Shown here piece by piece: positions 24,950 to 34,826 of a stretch of DNA of 64,000 nucleotides (within the stretch, counting starts at the first letter, position 1; every line of letters begins with the position of its first letter). The notes beneath the pieces were generated by a model. The model was given only the letters and a program-made list of their open reading frames with translations, made no database searches and had not been told where the DNA came from. Source of the stretch: Roseivirga echinicomitans (GTDB lineage Bacteria; Bacteroidota; Bacteroidia; Cytophagales; Cyclobacteriaceae); NCBI RefSeq assembly GCF_001592935.1, contig NZ_LRDB01000050.1:186001-250000 (forward strand), given 5' to 3'. Made by a program: the position numbers and the translations under genes.

Positions 24950-27523
24950 TTACTTCTGCTGCAAACTCTGCTTCCCTCCTAGAATTCTTTCTGAACGGAA
25001 AAGGTTGTCTGCCGCTTGCAAGATCTTCATTTTCAATTGTGCATTGTAATCAGGATTATTCTTAAGGAAGTCACGTACAATTTTCACGGCTGAAGCTGAA
25101 TTGTAATTGCCCAAAGTTTGGTCCGTCCAACGGGTTGGGAAGAAGATATCTCCCGTTTCTTGAATCTCTTTAAGCAATTCAAGACTTGGCAAAATGTACT
25201 TTTCAGAAGACTCTTTTCTCAACGGATGATGCAAAGCACCCAAAGCAGAAAGCACCCAAGACTCGGTTTCGCGGTTTTTCGCATCCTTCAACGACTCAAA
25301 GAATGTATCGCGTACCTGTTGTGAGTTAGAAAGCGCAGGCATCACAAATTCGAATCTACGTTTGGTGTCAGGGTTTTTGATGGAATCCAGTTGCTGTTTC
25401 AGAATGGCATCTGCCCGCTCTGGTAAACGAATGGCCAATTGCGAAGCCAAACCTACTTTATCATTCTCTGATAAATTGAGCCCTTCCACTTTGGCGCCAT
25501 TCCAAATGTCGTACAAACGCCCGGTGTTGTTATCGGTAATGGTCACATTACGGAAGGCATTAAAGAAGACTTTCTTTACACTTGGTTTATCCGACTTGGT
25601 TTCCATTAAGAAATATAAGGTGCGCTCCAAGTCGGGTGCTACGCTGGTCCTTTCGGCTTCGGTTAAATATGACCAATAGATATTATTCATTTGGCCTAAA
25701 ACCAAGTTCAAAATCAGCTCATTCTCTTCTTTGGCAATGACCCATTTCACCATTTCTATGTAACCCACGCGAGGAAGTTTTCCGTCAAGGAAATTCTCAT
25801 AGAGGTTCACAAAGGTGGTTCCCTTTTCAACGTCCGTCATGCGCGAATAACGTTGCGTCACCATATTCATATCGGCTTCAAAGAGGCCATAACCTCTTCC
25901 ATCGGCATTCAGAACAATATCGCCCAATCGTAGAATAGGCAGGTCAACATTCAAAACCGCTTGTTTAGAGGCGAGCTTCTTGTATACCTTGGTTTGATCG
26001 AGCCAAGCCGCAGCACTAAAAACCTGTGGCCAGGTGCGGTCCTTTCCAGAAGGGTCAAACTGACTTAACTTGATTTCGTTGAGCATCCCCTGCTGACGAA
26101 CAAGCTCCAACTGAAACTCGGGACGGCCAGCCGTATTCACCCAAACCTCACTCCATGTTTTCAAATCTTCTGGCGTTTTCTTGTCCAGAATATTGATCAA
26201 ATCGGGCCATGTGGCATTGGTGAAAGAATAGGTTTTCAAGTACTCTTGCATGCCTTCTTGGAACAATTGTTCTCCAATGAGCATTTCTAGCTGACGCATC
26301 ATAATGGGTGCTTTATTGTAAATAATGGCACCATACATTTGCCCCGCTTCGTTCAGGTTGTTCAGTTCTTGTCGGATTGGATTTGCCCCTTCCGTTCTGT
26401 CCACGCCATAAGCTGACGGATAATGACGCACCAAGAAATTTAACTCATGGTCGATTTCTGGAAAGCTTGGGTTCACCATTTTGGCGGCCATAAAATTGGC
26501 AAATACCTCTTTGGTCCACACATCATTGAACCAGTCCATAGTCACCAAGTCACCAAACCACATGTGGGCAGTTTCATGTGCAATTAAACTTGCTCTGCTC
26601 AATAACTGAGATTGCGATGGATCTTCATCCAAGAAAAGGCTATTGGCTTGGTACTGAATAGCGCCTACATGCTCCATTCCGCCATATTGGAAACTAGGAA
26701 TGAGTGCAAAATCGAATTTCTTAAAGGGATAATCAATCCCTGTGTATTCTTGTAACCATTGAATTGAAGCCCCGTGTAGATAGAAAATCAAATCGAGGTT
26801 TCTGGCTACTTTTGCGCTGTCAGTTTCCCTGTGGAGCATGGTCATTTCCATTCCTCCCACATTTTGAGTTTCGGTTTTGAATTTACCTGCCACAAAAGAG
26901 AACAAGTAAGTACTGATCAAATCAGACTTTTCAAACTGAATGTTCTTTCGGCCATCTTTTACACTTAAAAGTGCCACAGGGCCATTGGCTATGGCCGTCC
27001 AGCTTTCGGGCAAGTCTAAGGTCAGTTCGTAGGTCGCCTTTAAGTTGGGCTGATCAAATGAAGGGAAAAGCGTACGTGCTCTGTCTGGAACCAACAGCGT
27101 GTACATAAACTCTTCCTTACGGTTGAGCGAAGTTTCTCCCGCAAAGAAATTGATCTCAATAATGTTCTTCCCTCTTCTCAATAAATCCTTACTAATAATG
27201 ATGTGCTCATTCTTGAAATTGATTTCAGCCGATTGATCATTGACAATAATGCCTTTAAGCTTGTCAGCCGATTCTCTAAAATCTAAAAGCAGGTCTTCAG
27301 AATTGTCACTCAAGTTGAAACTCAAAGTTTCCAGCGACTGAATGGGTTGCGTAAGGGCTGCTGGCACCCTGAATTCAAGGTTATAATTGATATTGGAAAC
27401 AATGGCTTTTCTAGATGTGGCCAAGGCCAGCGAAACCCCATTCTCAATGCCTCCAGACTCATCTTTGCTGTTACACGAAAAGATCAAAAAGGGAAGCAGG
27501 CAGATTAAAAGTAGTTTTTTCAT
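24950..27523 (-). CDS. M1-family aminopeptidase, lipoprotein
   Basis: 857 aa with a lipoprotein signal (LLPFLIFSCNS). The zinc site is HETAH followed 18 residues on by Glu (WTKEVFANF), the gluzincin pattern. The exopeptidase motif normally written GAMEN reads GGMEH here, which may change N-terminal amine recognition. The N-terminal beta domain and the C-terminal helical ERAP1-like domain (residues about 530-850) are both present, so the protein is full length. Probably a periplasmic or surface aminopeptidase for peptide nutrition. Its first codon overlaps the upstream gene stop by 4 bp (ATGA). Confidence 0.92.
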   Translation of the reverse strand: MKKLLLICLLPFLIFSCNSKDESGGIENGVSLALATSRKAIVSNINYNLEFRVPAALTQPIQSLETLSFNLSDNSEDLLLDFRESADKLKGIIVNDQSAEINFKNEHIIISKDLLRRGKNIIEINFFAGETSLNRKEEFMYTLLVPDRARTLFPSFDQPNLKATYELTLDLPESWTAIANGPVALLSVKDGRKNIQFEKSDLISTYLFSFVAGKFKTETQNVGGMEMTMLHRETDSAKVARNLDLIFYLHGASIQWLQEYTGIDYPFKKFDFALIPSFQYGGMEHVGAIQYQANSLFLDEDPSQSQLLSRASLIAHETAHMWFGDLVTMDWFNDVWTKEVFANFMAAKMVNPSFPEIDHELNFLVRHYPSAYGVDRTEGANPIRQELNNLNEAGQMYGAIIYNKAPIMMRQLEMLIGEQLFQEGMQEYLKTYSFTNATWPDLINILDKKTPEDLKTWSEVWVNTAGRPEFQLELVRQQGMLNEIKLSQFDPSGKDRTWPQVFSAAAWLDQTKVYKKLASKQAVLNVDLPILRLGDIVLNADGRGYGLFEADMNMVTQRYSRMTDVEKGTTFVNLYENFLDGKLPRVGYIEMVKWVIAKEENELILNLVLGQMNNIYWSYLTEAERTSVAPDLERTLYFLMETKSDKPSVKKVFFNAFRNVTITDNNTGRLYDIWNGAKVEGLNLSENDKVGLASQLAIRLPERADAILKQQLDSIKNPDTKRRFEFVMPALSNSQQVRDTFFESLKDAKNRETESWVLSALGALHHPLRKESSEKYILPSLELLKEIQETGDIFFPTRWTDQTLGNYNSASAVKIVRDFLKNNPDYNAQLKMKILQAADNLFRSERILGGKQSLQQK

Positions 27524-28110
27524 ATCAGAATAAAGTCTTTTCTCAATTCAGGAGGAATGCCAAAATGCTGGTCAACAAATCCATCCATGTCTTCTTTGGT
27601 TTCTTTGGAAAGCAAGCCGTTCAGTTCTTCTAAAGCCAAGCCTCCAATCATGTAAGGTGGCATAAAATTCGTCATCAAACGATCTCCCTTAAAAGAAGCA
27701 GCCACTTGAAACTCCGTCATTTCTTCTTTGGGTGTGCCATGAATCATACAATGGGACATCCACTTCTCAGGATCTTCTGGGTTTTCCTCAATGCGTTGCT
27801 GCATGGCCGAAAAATCCATATTGTTCATCATGTAATTGGAGAGGTTCTGCATGCTTTCCACAGAGAGGCTATCCTTCATTTTTTCATAGCAAACGCTGCA
27901 CATGCCGTATTCGAAAAGCACTTGGGTGGAATCAAGGTGAGGGTATCTTTTAAATACCTTTTCGATCATATAAGAGCGATCGCCTTTTAACAACTCATAA
28001 TCGCATTGAATGCAATGGGTGATATAGCCTTTGGTATCTGAATTTCTAAATATCTCGGGAATGGGAAGGCCTTCTTGCGGCACTTCGTCATTGAATTCTT
28101 CTTCGTACAT
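27520..28110 (-). CDS. Unknown protein with two CxxC-type motifs
   Basis: 196 aa. CIQCDYEL (about 33-40) and CSVCYEKM (about 71-78) are arranged like a treble-clef or zinc-ribbon pair, with HCMIHG later. The rest is helical with a Met-rich middle (NLSNYMMNNMDFSAMQ). It is cytoplasmic by appearance. It overlaps the M1 peptidase by 4 bp, so they are co-translated. It looks like a conserved Bacteroidota hypothetical protein; function unknown. Confidence 0.7.
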   Translation of the reverse strand: MYEEEFNDEVPQEGLPIPEIFRNSDTKGYITHCIQCDYELLKGDRSYMIEKVFKRYPHLDSTQVLFEYGMCSVCYEKMKDSLSVESMQNLSNYMMNNMDFSAMQQRIEENPEDPEKWMSHCMIHGTPKEEMTEFQVAASFKGDRLMTNFMPPYMIGGLALEELNGLLSKETKEDMDGFVDQHFGIPPELRKDFILI

Positions 28111-28143
28111 CGTATTTCTTGTTCTTTCTGAGAAATGTAAAGC

Positions 28144-28890
28144 TTAGTTTTTCGCCACTAAAGTAGGCGAAGCCTGTGCGGCAGGTAAAATGAGCGTATC
28201 GGCAATATTCACATGCGCTGGTCGGGTAACAATAAAGCAAATAAGGTCTGCAATATCTTCTGCTCGAAGGGCATCAAAGCCCTCATAAGCCACTTTGGCT
28301 CTGTCTTTATCGCCTTTAAAGCGTACCAGTGAAAATTCAGTTTCCACCAAACCTGGGCAAACCTGAGACACCTTCACTCCTGTTCCGTTCAAGTCCATTC
28401 GCATGCCCGTATTAATAGCATCTACGGCATGTTTAGAACCGCAATACACATTTCCTCCCGGATAGGCTTCCTTGCCCGCAATAGACCCAATATTGACTAC
28501 ATGACCAGCACCTCGCTCCACCATATTTGGCACAATGGCTTTGGTGACATACAAAAGACCTTTGACATTGATGTCAATCATGGCATCCCAGTCATCAATA
28601 TTGCCTTCGTGAATTTTGCCCAAACCATGTGCATTTCCAGCATTGTTGATCAACACATCAATCTGTTTCCATTCCGTTGGAAGTGAATGAAGGGCTTCCG
28701 CTACCGCAGCTCTATCGCTCACATCAAAAAGGAGTTCTAAGGTTTTTACGTCCACTTTTGCGGATAATTCTTGCAGTCGTTCCTTTCGTCTTCCACAGAT
28801 AATCAATTGATAACCTTCCTTGGCCAGTGCTTCGGCAGTAGCCCAACCAATACCAGAGGTGGCTCCGGTAACCATTGCTATTTTGCTCAT
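28144..28890 (-). CDS. Short-chain dehydrogenase/reductase (YdfG-like)
   Basis: 248 aa, classical SDR: cofactor motif TGATSGIG near the N-terminus, basic residues in CGRRKERL that favour NADP(H), NNAGNAHG, catalytic Ser in NIGSIAGKEAYPGG and YCGSKH (YxxxK). The closest pattern is the YdfG/serine-3-dehydrogenase-like group acting on 3-hydroxy acids. It lies 33 bp upstream of the 196-aa gene in the same direction, so it is probably the first gene of that operon. Confidence 0.9.
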   Translation of the reverse strand: MSKIAMVTGATSGIGWATAEALAKEGYQLIICGRRKERLQELSAKVDVKTLELLFDVSDRAAVAEALHSLPTEWKQIDVLINNAGNAHGLGKIHEGNIDDWDAMIDINVKGLLYVTKAIVPNMVERGAGHVVNIGSIAGKEAYPGGNVYCGSKHAVDAINTGMRMDLNGTGVKVSQVCPGLVETEFSLVRFKGDKDRAKVAYEGFDALRAEDIADLICFIVTRPAHVNIADTLILPAAQASPTLVAKN

Positions 28891-29572
28891 TCCTGTTCTA
28901 AATTCTTAAGGTTCGAATTTAGAAGAAATATGGGGAAGTATGAAGGTATTATTTATGATGTGAGTTGTGTTTTGGAATCGTTCCCATCTATTAAAGCCAT
29001 TTCCCACTAGATGTAATACCTAAAGGTTATACAGCATGAATGTTACTACGAACACTCCTCCTTGGAGAAGGAGGTTGGGAGGATTGGGCTTTGGTCTCTG
29101 TAAAGAAGTAACTCTAATCCCCCTACCCCCCTTTTCGAAAAAGGGGGAAGTGCCCCAGTACTAACTTTTACTATAGCACTTTTAATAACTAATGATCGCT
29201 CACTTCTCTGCACTTCTATTAAGGGATCTTCCTTAGCAGATGAAGCCACTAAAGGCTATGCAGCACAAATATTTGCACGAACACTCCTCCTTGGAGAAGG
29301 AGGCTGGGAGGATTGGGCTTTGGTTTTAGTAAAACAGTAATTCTAATCCCCCTACCCCCCTTTTCGAAAAAGGGGGAAGTGCCCCAGTACTAACTTTTAC
29401 TATAGCACTTTTAATAACTAATGATCGCTCACTTCTCTGCACTTCTATTAAGGGATCTTCCTTAGCAGATGAAGCCACTAAAGGCTATGCAGCACAAATA
29501 TTTGCACGAACACTCCTCCTTGGAGAAGGAGGTTGGGAGGATTGGGGATTTGGTATTAATTTAACAGTAACT
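28891..29572. other. Noncoding region carrying a 229-bp tandem array
   Basis: No supported ORF. The first about 110 bp are AT-rich and should hold the SDR promoter; the rest is the tandem repeat described separately, which runs up to the porT stop codon. Confidence 0.75.
29010..29572. repeat. 229-bp tandem repeat, about 2.4 copies
   Basis: The hairpin-forming marker AACACTCCTCCTTGGAGAAG starts at 29051, 29280 and 29509, an exact 229-bp period. Each full unit also has a C-run/G-run palindrome (CCCCCTTTTCGAAAAAGGGGG) and the element CTAAAGGCTATGCAGCAC. The first copy is diverged at its left end, the last is cut at TAACTCTAATCC, which is also the 3' end of porT. Confidence 0.9.
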
Positions 29573-30307
29573 CTAATCCGTAAAGTGGAAATAGATAGAG
29601 AAGTTGTGCGTGGTAATTTGGCCTATGCCGTTGGAGTAGAAGTTGTTCGAAGGGTTTAACACATTCGTCAAGCCTCTGGAGTAGCGTATTTCAGGTTCAA
29701 GTTTGAAGAACTCAAAGTAATTTTCGAAACCAAAGCCAATTTCAGCCTTCAAGTTTCCTTTCCTTATTTCAAGTTTATCCACACCACCTAAATCTTCAGC
29801 TTTGCCCGAACGCATAGAGGCACTTACACCCGCAATCACGTACATTCTAAGATTATCGCGTCTGATGGAGCGGTATTTAACGAAGATACCAGGTTCTATT
29901 CGCGTGCTTTCAATCAGCTGCTCATCTACAGTGCCATCGGTCATATTGTACTGCACCAATTGCTGATAAAGACCAATTTTCACTGGCACAAACCTCAGGG
30001 TCAGTTGATCGTCTAATCTGAAATTGAGCATAAAACCCAAGTTAAATCCAGAATTCTGCTTAGATACGATGGAAGTTACGTCATCGTAATCGGGTCCATC
30101 AAAAGCATCGGAGTATTTTATTCCGTAGTAGTTCTGATGATAGCCCAAAAAGAAGCCATAGTTCACTTTTTTATCATCACTACCAATGCGGTTGAGCTTT
30201 ACGGGAATTTTTTGCCCCAAAGCAACATTGCAAATAAATAATGCTAAACAGAAAACTATTTTTGACCGATGTATATTGAGCTTATACCAAAAGTTAGTGG
30301 CTTGCAT
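29573..30307 (-). CDS. porT: PorT-family protein of the type IX secretion system
   Basis: 244 aa with a signal peptide ([17 protein letters not shown]) and alternating strands ending in an aromatic residue ([11 protein letters not shown]), a small outer-membrane beta-barrel. The pattern [19 protein letters not shown] and the position right after ubiE are characteristic of porT in Bacteroidota. PorT is required for type IX secretion and gliding. The start at 30307 overlaps the 3' end of ubiE by 52 bp in another frame; the signal peptide is encoded largely within that overlap. The stop falls at the edge of the 229-bp repeat array. Confidence 0.85.
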   Translation of the reverse strand: MQATNFWYKLNIHRSKIVFCLALFICNVALGQKIPVKLNRIGSDDKKVNYGFFLGYHQNYYGIKYSDAFDGPDYDDVTSIVSKQNSGFNLGFMLNFRLDDQLTLRFVPVKIGLYQQLVQYNMTDGTVDEQLIESTRIEPGIFVKYRSIRRDNLRMYVIAGVSASMRSGKAEDLGGVDKLEIRKGNLKAEIGFGFENYFEFFKLEPEIRYSRGLTNVLNPSNNFYSNGIGQITTHNFSIYFHFTD

Positions 30308-30978
30308 TCAGTTTTGTTAAATCCTACTTCCCCTAAAATATTCAAAAATCTTTCACCATCGGGAAAAGCGGCTACCGATTCTGGCAAATAAGTATAAGCC
30401 GATTGATCTTTAGACACCATTTTTCCAATGACAGGTAAAATCGACTTAAAGTAAAAATTATAAAGCTGCTTCATTGGGAAAGTTCGTGGTTGCGAAAACT
30501 CTACAATAACTACCTTCCCTCCTGGCCTCAATACGCGGTGCATATCGCTCAAACCTTGCTTTAAGTTCTCGAAATTCCTTACGCCAAATGAAACGATCAC
30601 GGCATCAAAGGTATTGTCTTCGAAGAGTAACTTCTCTGAATCGCCCATCTGCATATCTATGATATGATCAAGGCCCTTTTTCTCCATCTTCTGCTTACCG
30701 ATTTCCAGCATTCCAGCAGAAATATCAACCCCTACTACACGGTCTGGGTTAAGGGCTAAAGCTTCAATAGCAAAATCTCCCGTTCCAGTAGCAATGTCCA
30801 AAATCTGCTTCGGCTGATGAGGTTTCAGCATTCTAATGGCCTTTTTACGCCACAGAATATCGATGCCTAGGCTTAAAAAATGATTCAAGAAATCATACTT
30901 GTGGCTAATGTTATTGAACATTTCAGCCACTTGCTCTTTTTTACTTGCTTGGTTCTCTTTGTAAGGTACAACCGCCAT
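30256..30978 (-). CDS. ubiE: Demethylmenaquinone methyltransferase
   Basis: 240 aa class I methyltransferase: SAM motif [15 protein letters not shown], then [30 protein letters not shown] and the UbiE signatures [17 protein letters not shown] and [14 protein letters not shown]. It makes menaquinone from demethylmenaquinone, the last step of quinone synthesis in this phylum. Length is standard. It is followed by overlapping porT, a common pairing in Bacteroidota. Confidence 0.95.
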   Translation of the reverse strand: MAVVPYKENQASKKEQVAEMFNNISHKYDFLNHFLSLGIDILWRKKAIRMLKPHQPKQILDIATGTGDFAIEALALNPDRVVGVDISAGMLEIGKQKMEKKGLDHIIDMQMGDSEKLLFEDNTFDAVIVSFGVRNFENLKQGLSDMHRVLRPGGKVVIVEFSQPRTFPMKQLYNFYFKSILPVIGKMVSKDQSAYTYLPESVAAFPDGERFLNILGEVGFNKTECKPLTFGISSIYIGQK

Positions 30979-31320
30979 TTTTTCGAATTTGGGTGCAATA
31001 ATACGAAGGAAACAGGGGGGATAAGAGTTTTGTTGCGATTAATTGCGGTGAAAATAGTGAGTGATCGCAGATTTATGGGGGTTATGGGATGGCGCAGATT
31101 AGATTGCTTTATACAAGTCATGTAGGGACGTGATATTTAACTTATTTAAGATTCAGTAAATTAATGAGTTCAAGACACCTTCATGAAATCTAGTTGTGTG
31201 CTCTAATAACTTTTCAATAAATTACATGGGATATGAACTCCATAAACGTGGCGCCTATATTAGGTTATAAGCAATTACCCTTATCAAAAATCGGTTGAAC
31301 TTGTATGCAAACATTTAAAA
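30979..31320. other. Intergenic region between divergent ubiE and the sensor kinase
   Basis: 342 bp of AT-rich sequence without a supported ORF, repeat or clear hairpin. It must hold promoters in both directions; none could be fixed with confidence. Confidence 0.5.
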
Positions 31321-32520
31321 ATGAATGATAAACCGACATACGAAGCGTTGGAAAATCAGATTGCTGAACTCAAAAAGCAAAATGAAGCGCTACGATTGCA
31401 TACCTCATCTCAAAGCGAAGTAGAAACAAAGGAAAGTAGGGAGTACATTCATGCCATCCTTAACAATATGGGTGATGCAGTATTCGTGAAGAACAATAAA
31501 AGTAAGTTGATCTTGGTGAACGATGCTTTTTGTGAGCTGTTCGGACTTTCAAGGACTCAAATAATAGGTAAAACCTTGGCCGAAAATGTATCTCCTGATG
31601 AACGAAAAAGTTTTTTGAAAATTGACAAGAAGGTACTTTCCAGTGGGCTCGAAAATATAAGCGAAGAGTCACTTACGGTAGACGGAGGCCAAACGCATAT
31701 CATCTCAACACGGAAGTCACGGTTTATTGATGCTAGTGGGGAAAAATTTATTGTCGGAGTAATTCGTGATATTTCCGAACACCAAAAAGCAGAAGCAGCA
31801 TTAAAAGAAAGTGAAGCCCGACTTAGGGCACTGAATACCACAAAAGACAAATTGTTCTCTATCATAGCGCATGATTTAAGAGGTCCGTTCTATAATATCA
31901 TAGGCGTTTCGCAGCTGCTTATTAATGAGGTGAAGGACACTGAGAATGAGGCGACTCAAAAACCTATTGATATGATAAATTCAATAGCCAAAAACACGTT
32001 TTCTTTGCTTGACAACTTATTGAATTGGGCTAGAACTCAATCTGGTGAGCTTAATTTAGTACCCGAAAAGATCATTCTACCCGTTCTTATTCATGAAATA
32101 ATAGAACTTAATAAACCGCTTGCAAGGGCCAAAGATATTACGCTGAATTATACCCTAACCGATGACATCGAGTTATACACGGACGAAAACATTTTAAGAA
32201 CTGTTTTACGAAACCTCATTTCAAATGCAATTAAATTCACACATTTAGGAGGAAATGTCAATATTTCAGCGAACATCAAAAACCACCAGGTTGAAGTTGC
32301 TGTTGCTGATAGTGGCGTTGGCATGAACCAAGAAACGTTGAATAAACTTTTCAATCTTTCAACCAATGCAACATTGCCAGGCACCGCGAGAGAAAAGGGT
32401 TCTGGTTTGGGTCTAGTGCTCTGCAAAGAGTTTGTAAAAAAGCTTAATGGGGACATTTGGGCGGAAAGTGAAGTAGGAAAAGGAAGTACCTTCATATTTA
32501 ATTTGCCTTTGAGTGCTTAA
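31321..32520 (+). CDS. Soluble PAS-domain sensor histidine kinase (orphan)
   Basis: 399 aa without membrane segments. A short coiled coil (residues 5-35), one PAS domain (about 45-155, MGDAVFVKNNKSKLILVNDA), HisKA with the phospho-acceptor in FSIIAHDLRGP, and HATPase_c with NLISNAIKF (N box), DSGVGMN (G1) and GSGLGLVLCKEFV (G2). It is complete and should autophosphorylate in response to a cytoplasmic signal. No response regulator is adjacent, so its partner is encoded elsewhere. Confidence 0.93.
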   Translation: MNDKPTYEALENQIAELKKQNEALRLHTSSQSEVETKESREYIHAILNNMGDAVFVKNNKSKLILVNDAFCELFGLSRTQIIGKTLAENVSPDERKSFLKIDKKVLSSGLENISEESLTVDGGQTHIISTRKSRFIDASGEKFIVGVIRDISEHQKAEAALKESEARLRALNTTKDKLFSIIAHDLRGPFYNIIGVSQLLINEVKDTENEATQKPIDMINSIAKNTFSLLDNLLNWARTQSGELNLVPEKIILPVLIHEIIELNKPLARAKDITLNYTLTDDIELYTDENILRTVLRNLISNAIKFTHLGGNVNISANIKNHQVEVAVADSGVGMNQETLNKLFNLSTNATLPGTAREKGSGLGLVLCKEFVKKLNGDIWAESEVGKGSTFIFNLPLSA

Positions 32521-32586
32521 TAAAATAAGTGATCTCGTCCCCTATTGGTGTTCCATTAAGAATAGGCAAGAAACCTTCTGTGAGAA

Positions 32587-33009
32587 ATGAGTAATGACAG
32601 TAATGAAATAGAGATCCAGTTTTTAGACCATGTAGCAATCCGGGTGAAGGATTTAAATCAATCTGTTGAATGGTATCAAAAAGTCCTTGGCCTCAGGAAA
32701 TATCAATTACCAGCATGGGGAGAATATCCGATTTTTATGCTTTCAGGGAAGACGGGAGTCGCTTTGTTCCCAGCAACGGTTACCGATCCACAGCTTGATC
32801 TAACATCAAAAAATGTAAAAATAGACCACTTTTCGTTCAATGTCACCAACGATAATTTTGAGAAAGCAAAAAGGAAATATGCAGCATTGAACCTCGAATT
32901 CACTATTCAAGACCATCATTATTTTCATTCAATTTATACCAAAGACCCCGATGGCCATACCGTTGAATTAACTACAATTGTAACTGACGAGGGAGAATTC
33001 TACGAATAA
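32587..33009 (+). CDS. VOC-family (glyoxalase/dioxygenase-like) protein
   Basis: 140 aa, single VOC module pair: FLDHVAIRVKDLNQSVEWYQKVLGL at the start and DPDGHTVELTT at the end, with a likely metal set His (LDHVAIR), His (KIDHFSFN) and Glu (VELTT). Cytoplasmic, no signal. Reaction unknown; relatives include glyoxalases, antibiotic-resistance thiol transferases and dioxygenases. It follows the kinase by 66 bp and may be co-transcribed. Confidence 0.85.
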   Translation: MSNDSNEIEIQFLDHVAIRVKDLNQSVEWYQKVLGLRKYQLPAWGEYPIFMLSGKTGVALFPATVTDPQLDLTSKNVKIDHFSFNVTNDNFEKAKRKYAALNLEFTIQDHHYFHSIYTKDPDGHTVELTTIVTDEGEFYE

Positions 33010-33029
33010 GAAACACACTGAATCCCACT

Positions 33030-33235
33030 AATACTCGTTTGTAACGAGTATTTACATTTCCTCAGCCCTGAAAGGGTTTCATACCAAAACGAAGGCGCAA
33101 CCCTTCGAAACACCCACCCCCTATCCTTATTTAGTCCTGTAAGGACGAAACAACCTTCCGACAAAAAAAAACGAAGGGTAAAAACCCTTCGCATAACTAC
33201 CTGACATATTCAATCGCCCCGAAGGACGGAATATT
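33030..33235. repeat. Cluster of REP-like short palindromes
   Basis: Several inverted repeats lie side by side: ACTCGTTTGTAACGAGT, GCCCTGAAAGGG, CGAAGGCGCAACCCTTCG, GTCCTGTAAGGAC and CGAAGGGTAAAAACCCTTCG. Related elements occur at 46690-46920. They are typical dispersed palindromes between genes of this phylum and may also terminate transcription from both sides. Confidence 0.7.
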
Positions 33236-33237
33236 AA

Positions 33238-34047
33238 TTACTTCAATGTACTCTTATTATAGTACTCCATCGCCTTTGGCAAGGCAGCGTTCAATCTTTC
33301 AATCCTAGTTTCATGACTTGGGTGCGTAGAAAGAAACTCTGGTGGGGCTTGACCGCTACTGCCTTCCGACATTCTTTCCCAGAACTTAGGTGCCTCACTC
33401 GGGTCGTAACCCGCAATCGCCATAAAAGTCAAGCCCAATTCATCGGCTTCTGATTCATGCGTTCTTGAGAATTTCAAAAGTCCAATATCTGTTCCAATAC
33501 CTACTGCCTGAAACACCATTTGCTGTGCCAAAGTTGGGTCTTGACCCAGCGCCACTGCACCGATGCTTAAACCTACTTGTTTGGCATAACTCTGATTCAT
33601 TCGCTCCTGACCATGTTTGGCTACCGCATGCGCTACTTCGTGTCCCATTACTACGGCAACACCCAAATCATCTTTACAAATAGGAATGATTCCAGTATAG
33701 AAGGCCACTTTACCTCCTGGCATTGCCCAAGCGTTAACTTGCTCACTTTCAATAAGGTTGAACTCCCAATCGAAACCATCCAAAAGACCTTCATAACCAT
33801 TGTTGTTCATGTATTGCTCCACCGCTTTTTGAATTCTGGTGCCCACACGTTTAATCATGGCCACTTGCGCTTGATTATCCGAAAGCTTCACGGAATCCAT
33901 TACTTGCTTGTAAGCATCAGCACTCATGGCAATCACTTCATCACTACTCACAACTCCAGTAAGTTGTCTTCTGCCTGTAATTGGCACAGTAGTACACCCA
34001 ATCACTAAGGCTACTATAAAACTAAGTGCTACTAATTTTCTCATCAC
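33238..34047 (-). CDS. M48-family metallopeptidase, lipoprotein
   Basis: 269 aa with lipobox VIGCTT. Zinc site HEVAH in VVMGHEVAHAVAKHGQERM and the third ligand in HESEADELGL, the M48 pattern of BepA/LoiP-like periplasmic proteases. No TPR domain follows, so it is the short LoiP-like type acting in outer-membrane quality control. A THPSHETRIERL motif near the end is family typical. It stands alone on the minus strand. Confidence 0.92.
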   Translation of the reverse strand: MMRKLVALSFIVALVIGCTTVPITGRRQLTGVVSSDEVIAMSADAYKQVMDSVKLSDNQAQVAMIKRVGTRIQKAVEQYMNNNGYEGLLDGFDWEFNLIESEQVNAWAMPGGKVAFYTGIIPICKDDLGVAVVMGHEVAHAVAKHGQERMNQSYAKQVGLSIGAVALGQDPTLAQQMVFQAVGIGTDIGLLKFSRTHESEADELGLTFMAIAGYDPSEAPKFWERMSEGSSGQAPPEFLSTHPSHETRIERLNAALPKAMEYYNKSTLK

Positions 34048-34217
34048 TAAAAGTTCTCTATTATTAAAAATGTATCTCCCTGAATAACAAGGTCTATTGT
34101 TATATTCCTTCGTTTCACAAAAATGATCATAAATGACAGGTTGTCAAATCAGATCGAAATTTTAATTTTGTGCTGAGGTTGCCTTTTGGTTATTCAACCC
34201 TAACTAAACTTATCCGA

Positions 34218-34826
34218 ATGAAGATTGTTGCCATTGGACGTAATTATGCTGAACATATTGCTGAATTAAACAACGAACGCCCGACAGAACCGGTGGTATT
34301 TCTAAAGCCCGATACAGCCGTATTAAGAAATAGCGTACCTTTCTATCACCCTGATTTCTCAAATGATGTTCATTTCGAGGTAGAAATACTTTTGAAAATT
34401 AGTAGAGAAGGAAAACACATCGAGAAGAAATTCGCCCATAAATACTATGATGAAATTGGCGTGGGAATTGATTTCACTGCCAGAGATGTTCAGCAGCGCT
34501 GCAAAGAAAAAGGATTACCTTGGGAAAAAGCCAAGGCTTTTAATGGCTCTGCCCCTATTTCTGAATTTGTGAGCAAGGATAAGTTTGATTTGAATAACAT
34601 CAACTTTAGCTTGCAGCAAAACGGTGAAGTAAAACAAGACGGAAATACCAATATGATGCTTTTCAGTTTTGACGACATCATTGAGCATATTTCGAAATAC
34701 TTTACGTTGAAGAAGGGAGACATTATTTTTACCGGTACACCTGCGGGCGTTGGAAAAACGGTGATTGGCGACACACTTACTGCTTATATAGAGAATGAGA
34801 AAATGTTGGAAGTTGAGGTTAAGTAG
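34218..34826 (+). CDS. Fumarylacetoacetate hydrolase-family protein
   Basis: The start at 34218 (MKIVAIGRNYAEHI) is preferred over the longer frame at 34170, since family members begin at this motif. 202 aa. Metal-binding residues are visible in HFEVEILL (two Glu) and GVGIDFTARDVQ (Asp), and the lid region GSAPISEFV and FTGTPAGVG are typical. It is the short FahD1/YcgM-like form, which acts as acylpyruvase or oxaloacetate decarboxylase. It overlaps the M23 gene by 32 bp. Confidence 0.9.
   Translation: MKIVAIGRNYAEHIAELNNERPTEPVVFLKPDTAVLRNSVPFYHPDFSNDVHFEVEILLKISREGKHIEKKFAHKYYDEIGVGIDFTARDVQQRCKEKGLPWEKAKAFNGSAPISEFVSKDKFDLNNINFSLQQNGEVKQDGNTNMMLFSFDDIIEHISKYFTLKKGDIIFTGTPAGVGKTVIGDTLTAYIENEKMLEVEVK

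Noticed and set aside
33577-34008. 143-aa plus-strand frame
   Set aside because: Antisense shadow of the M48 peptidase gene.
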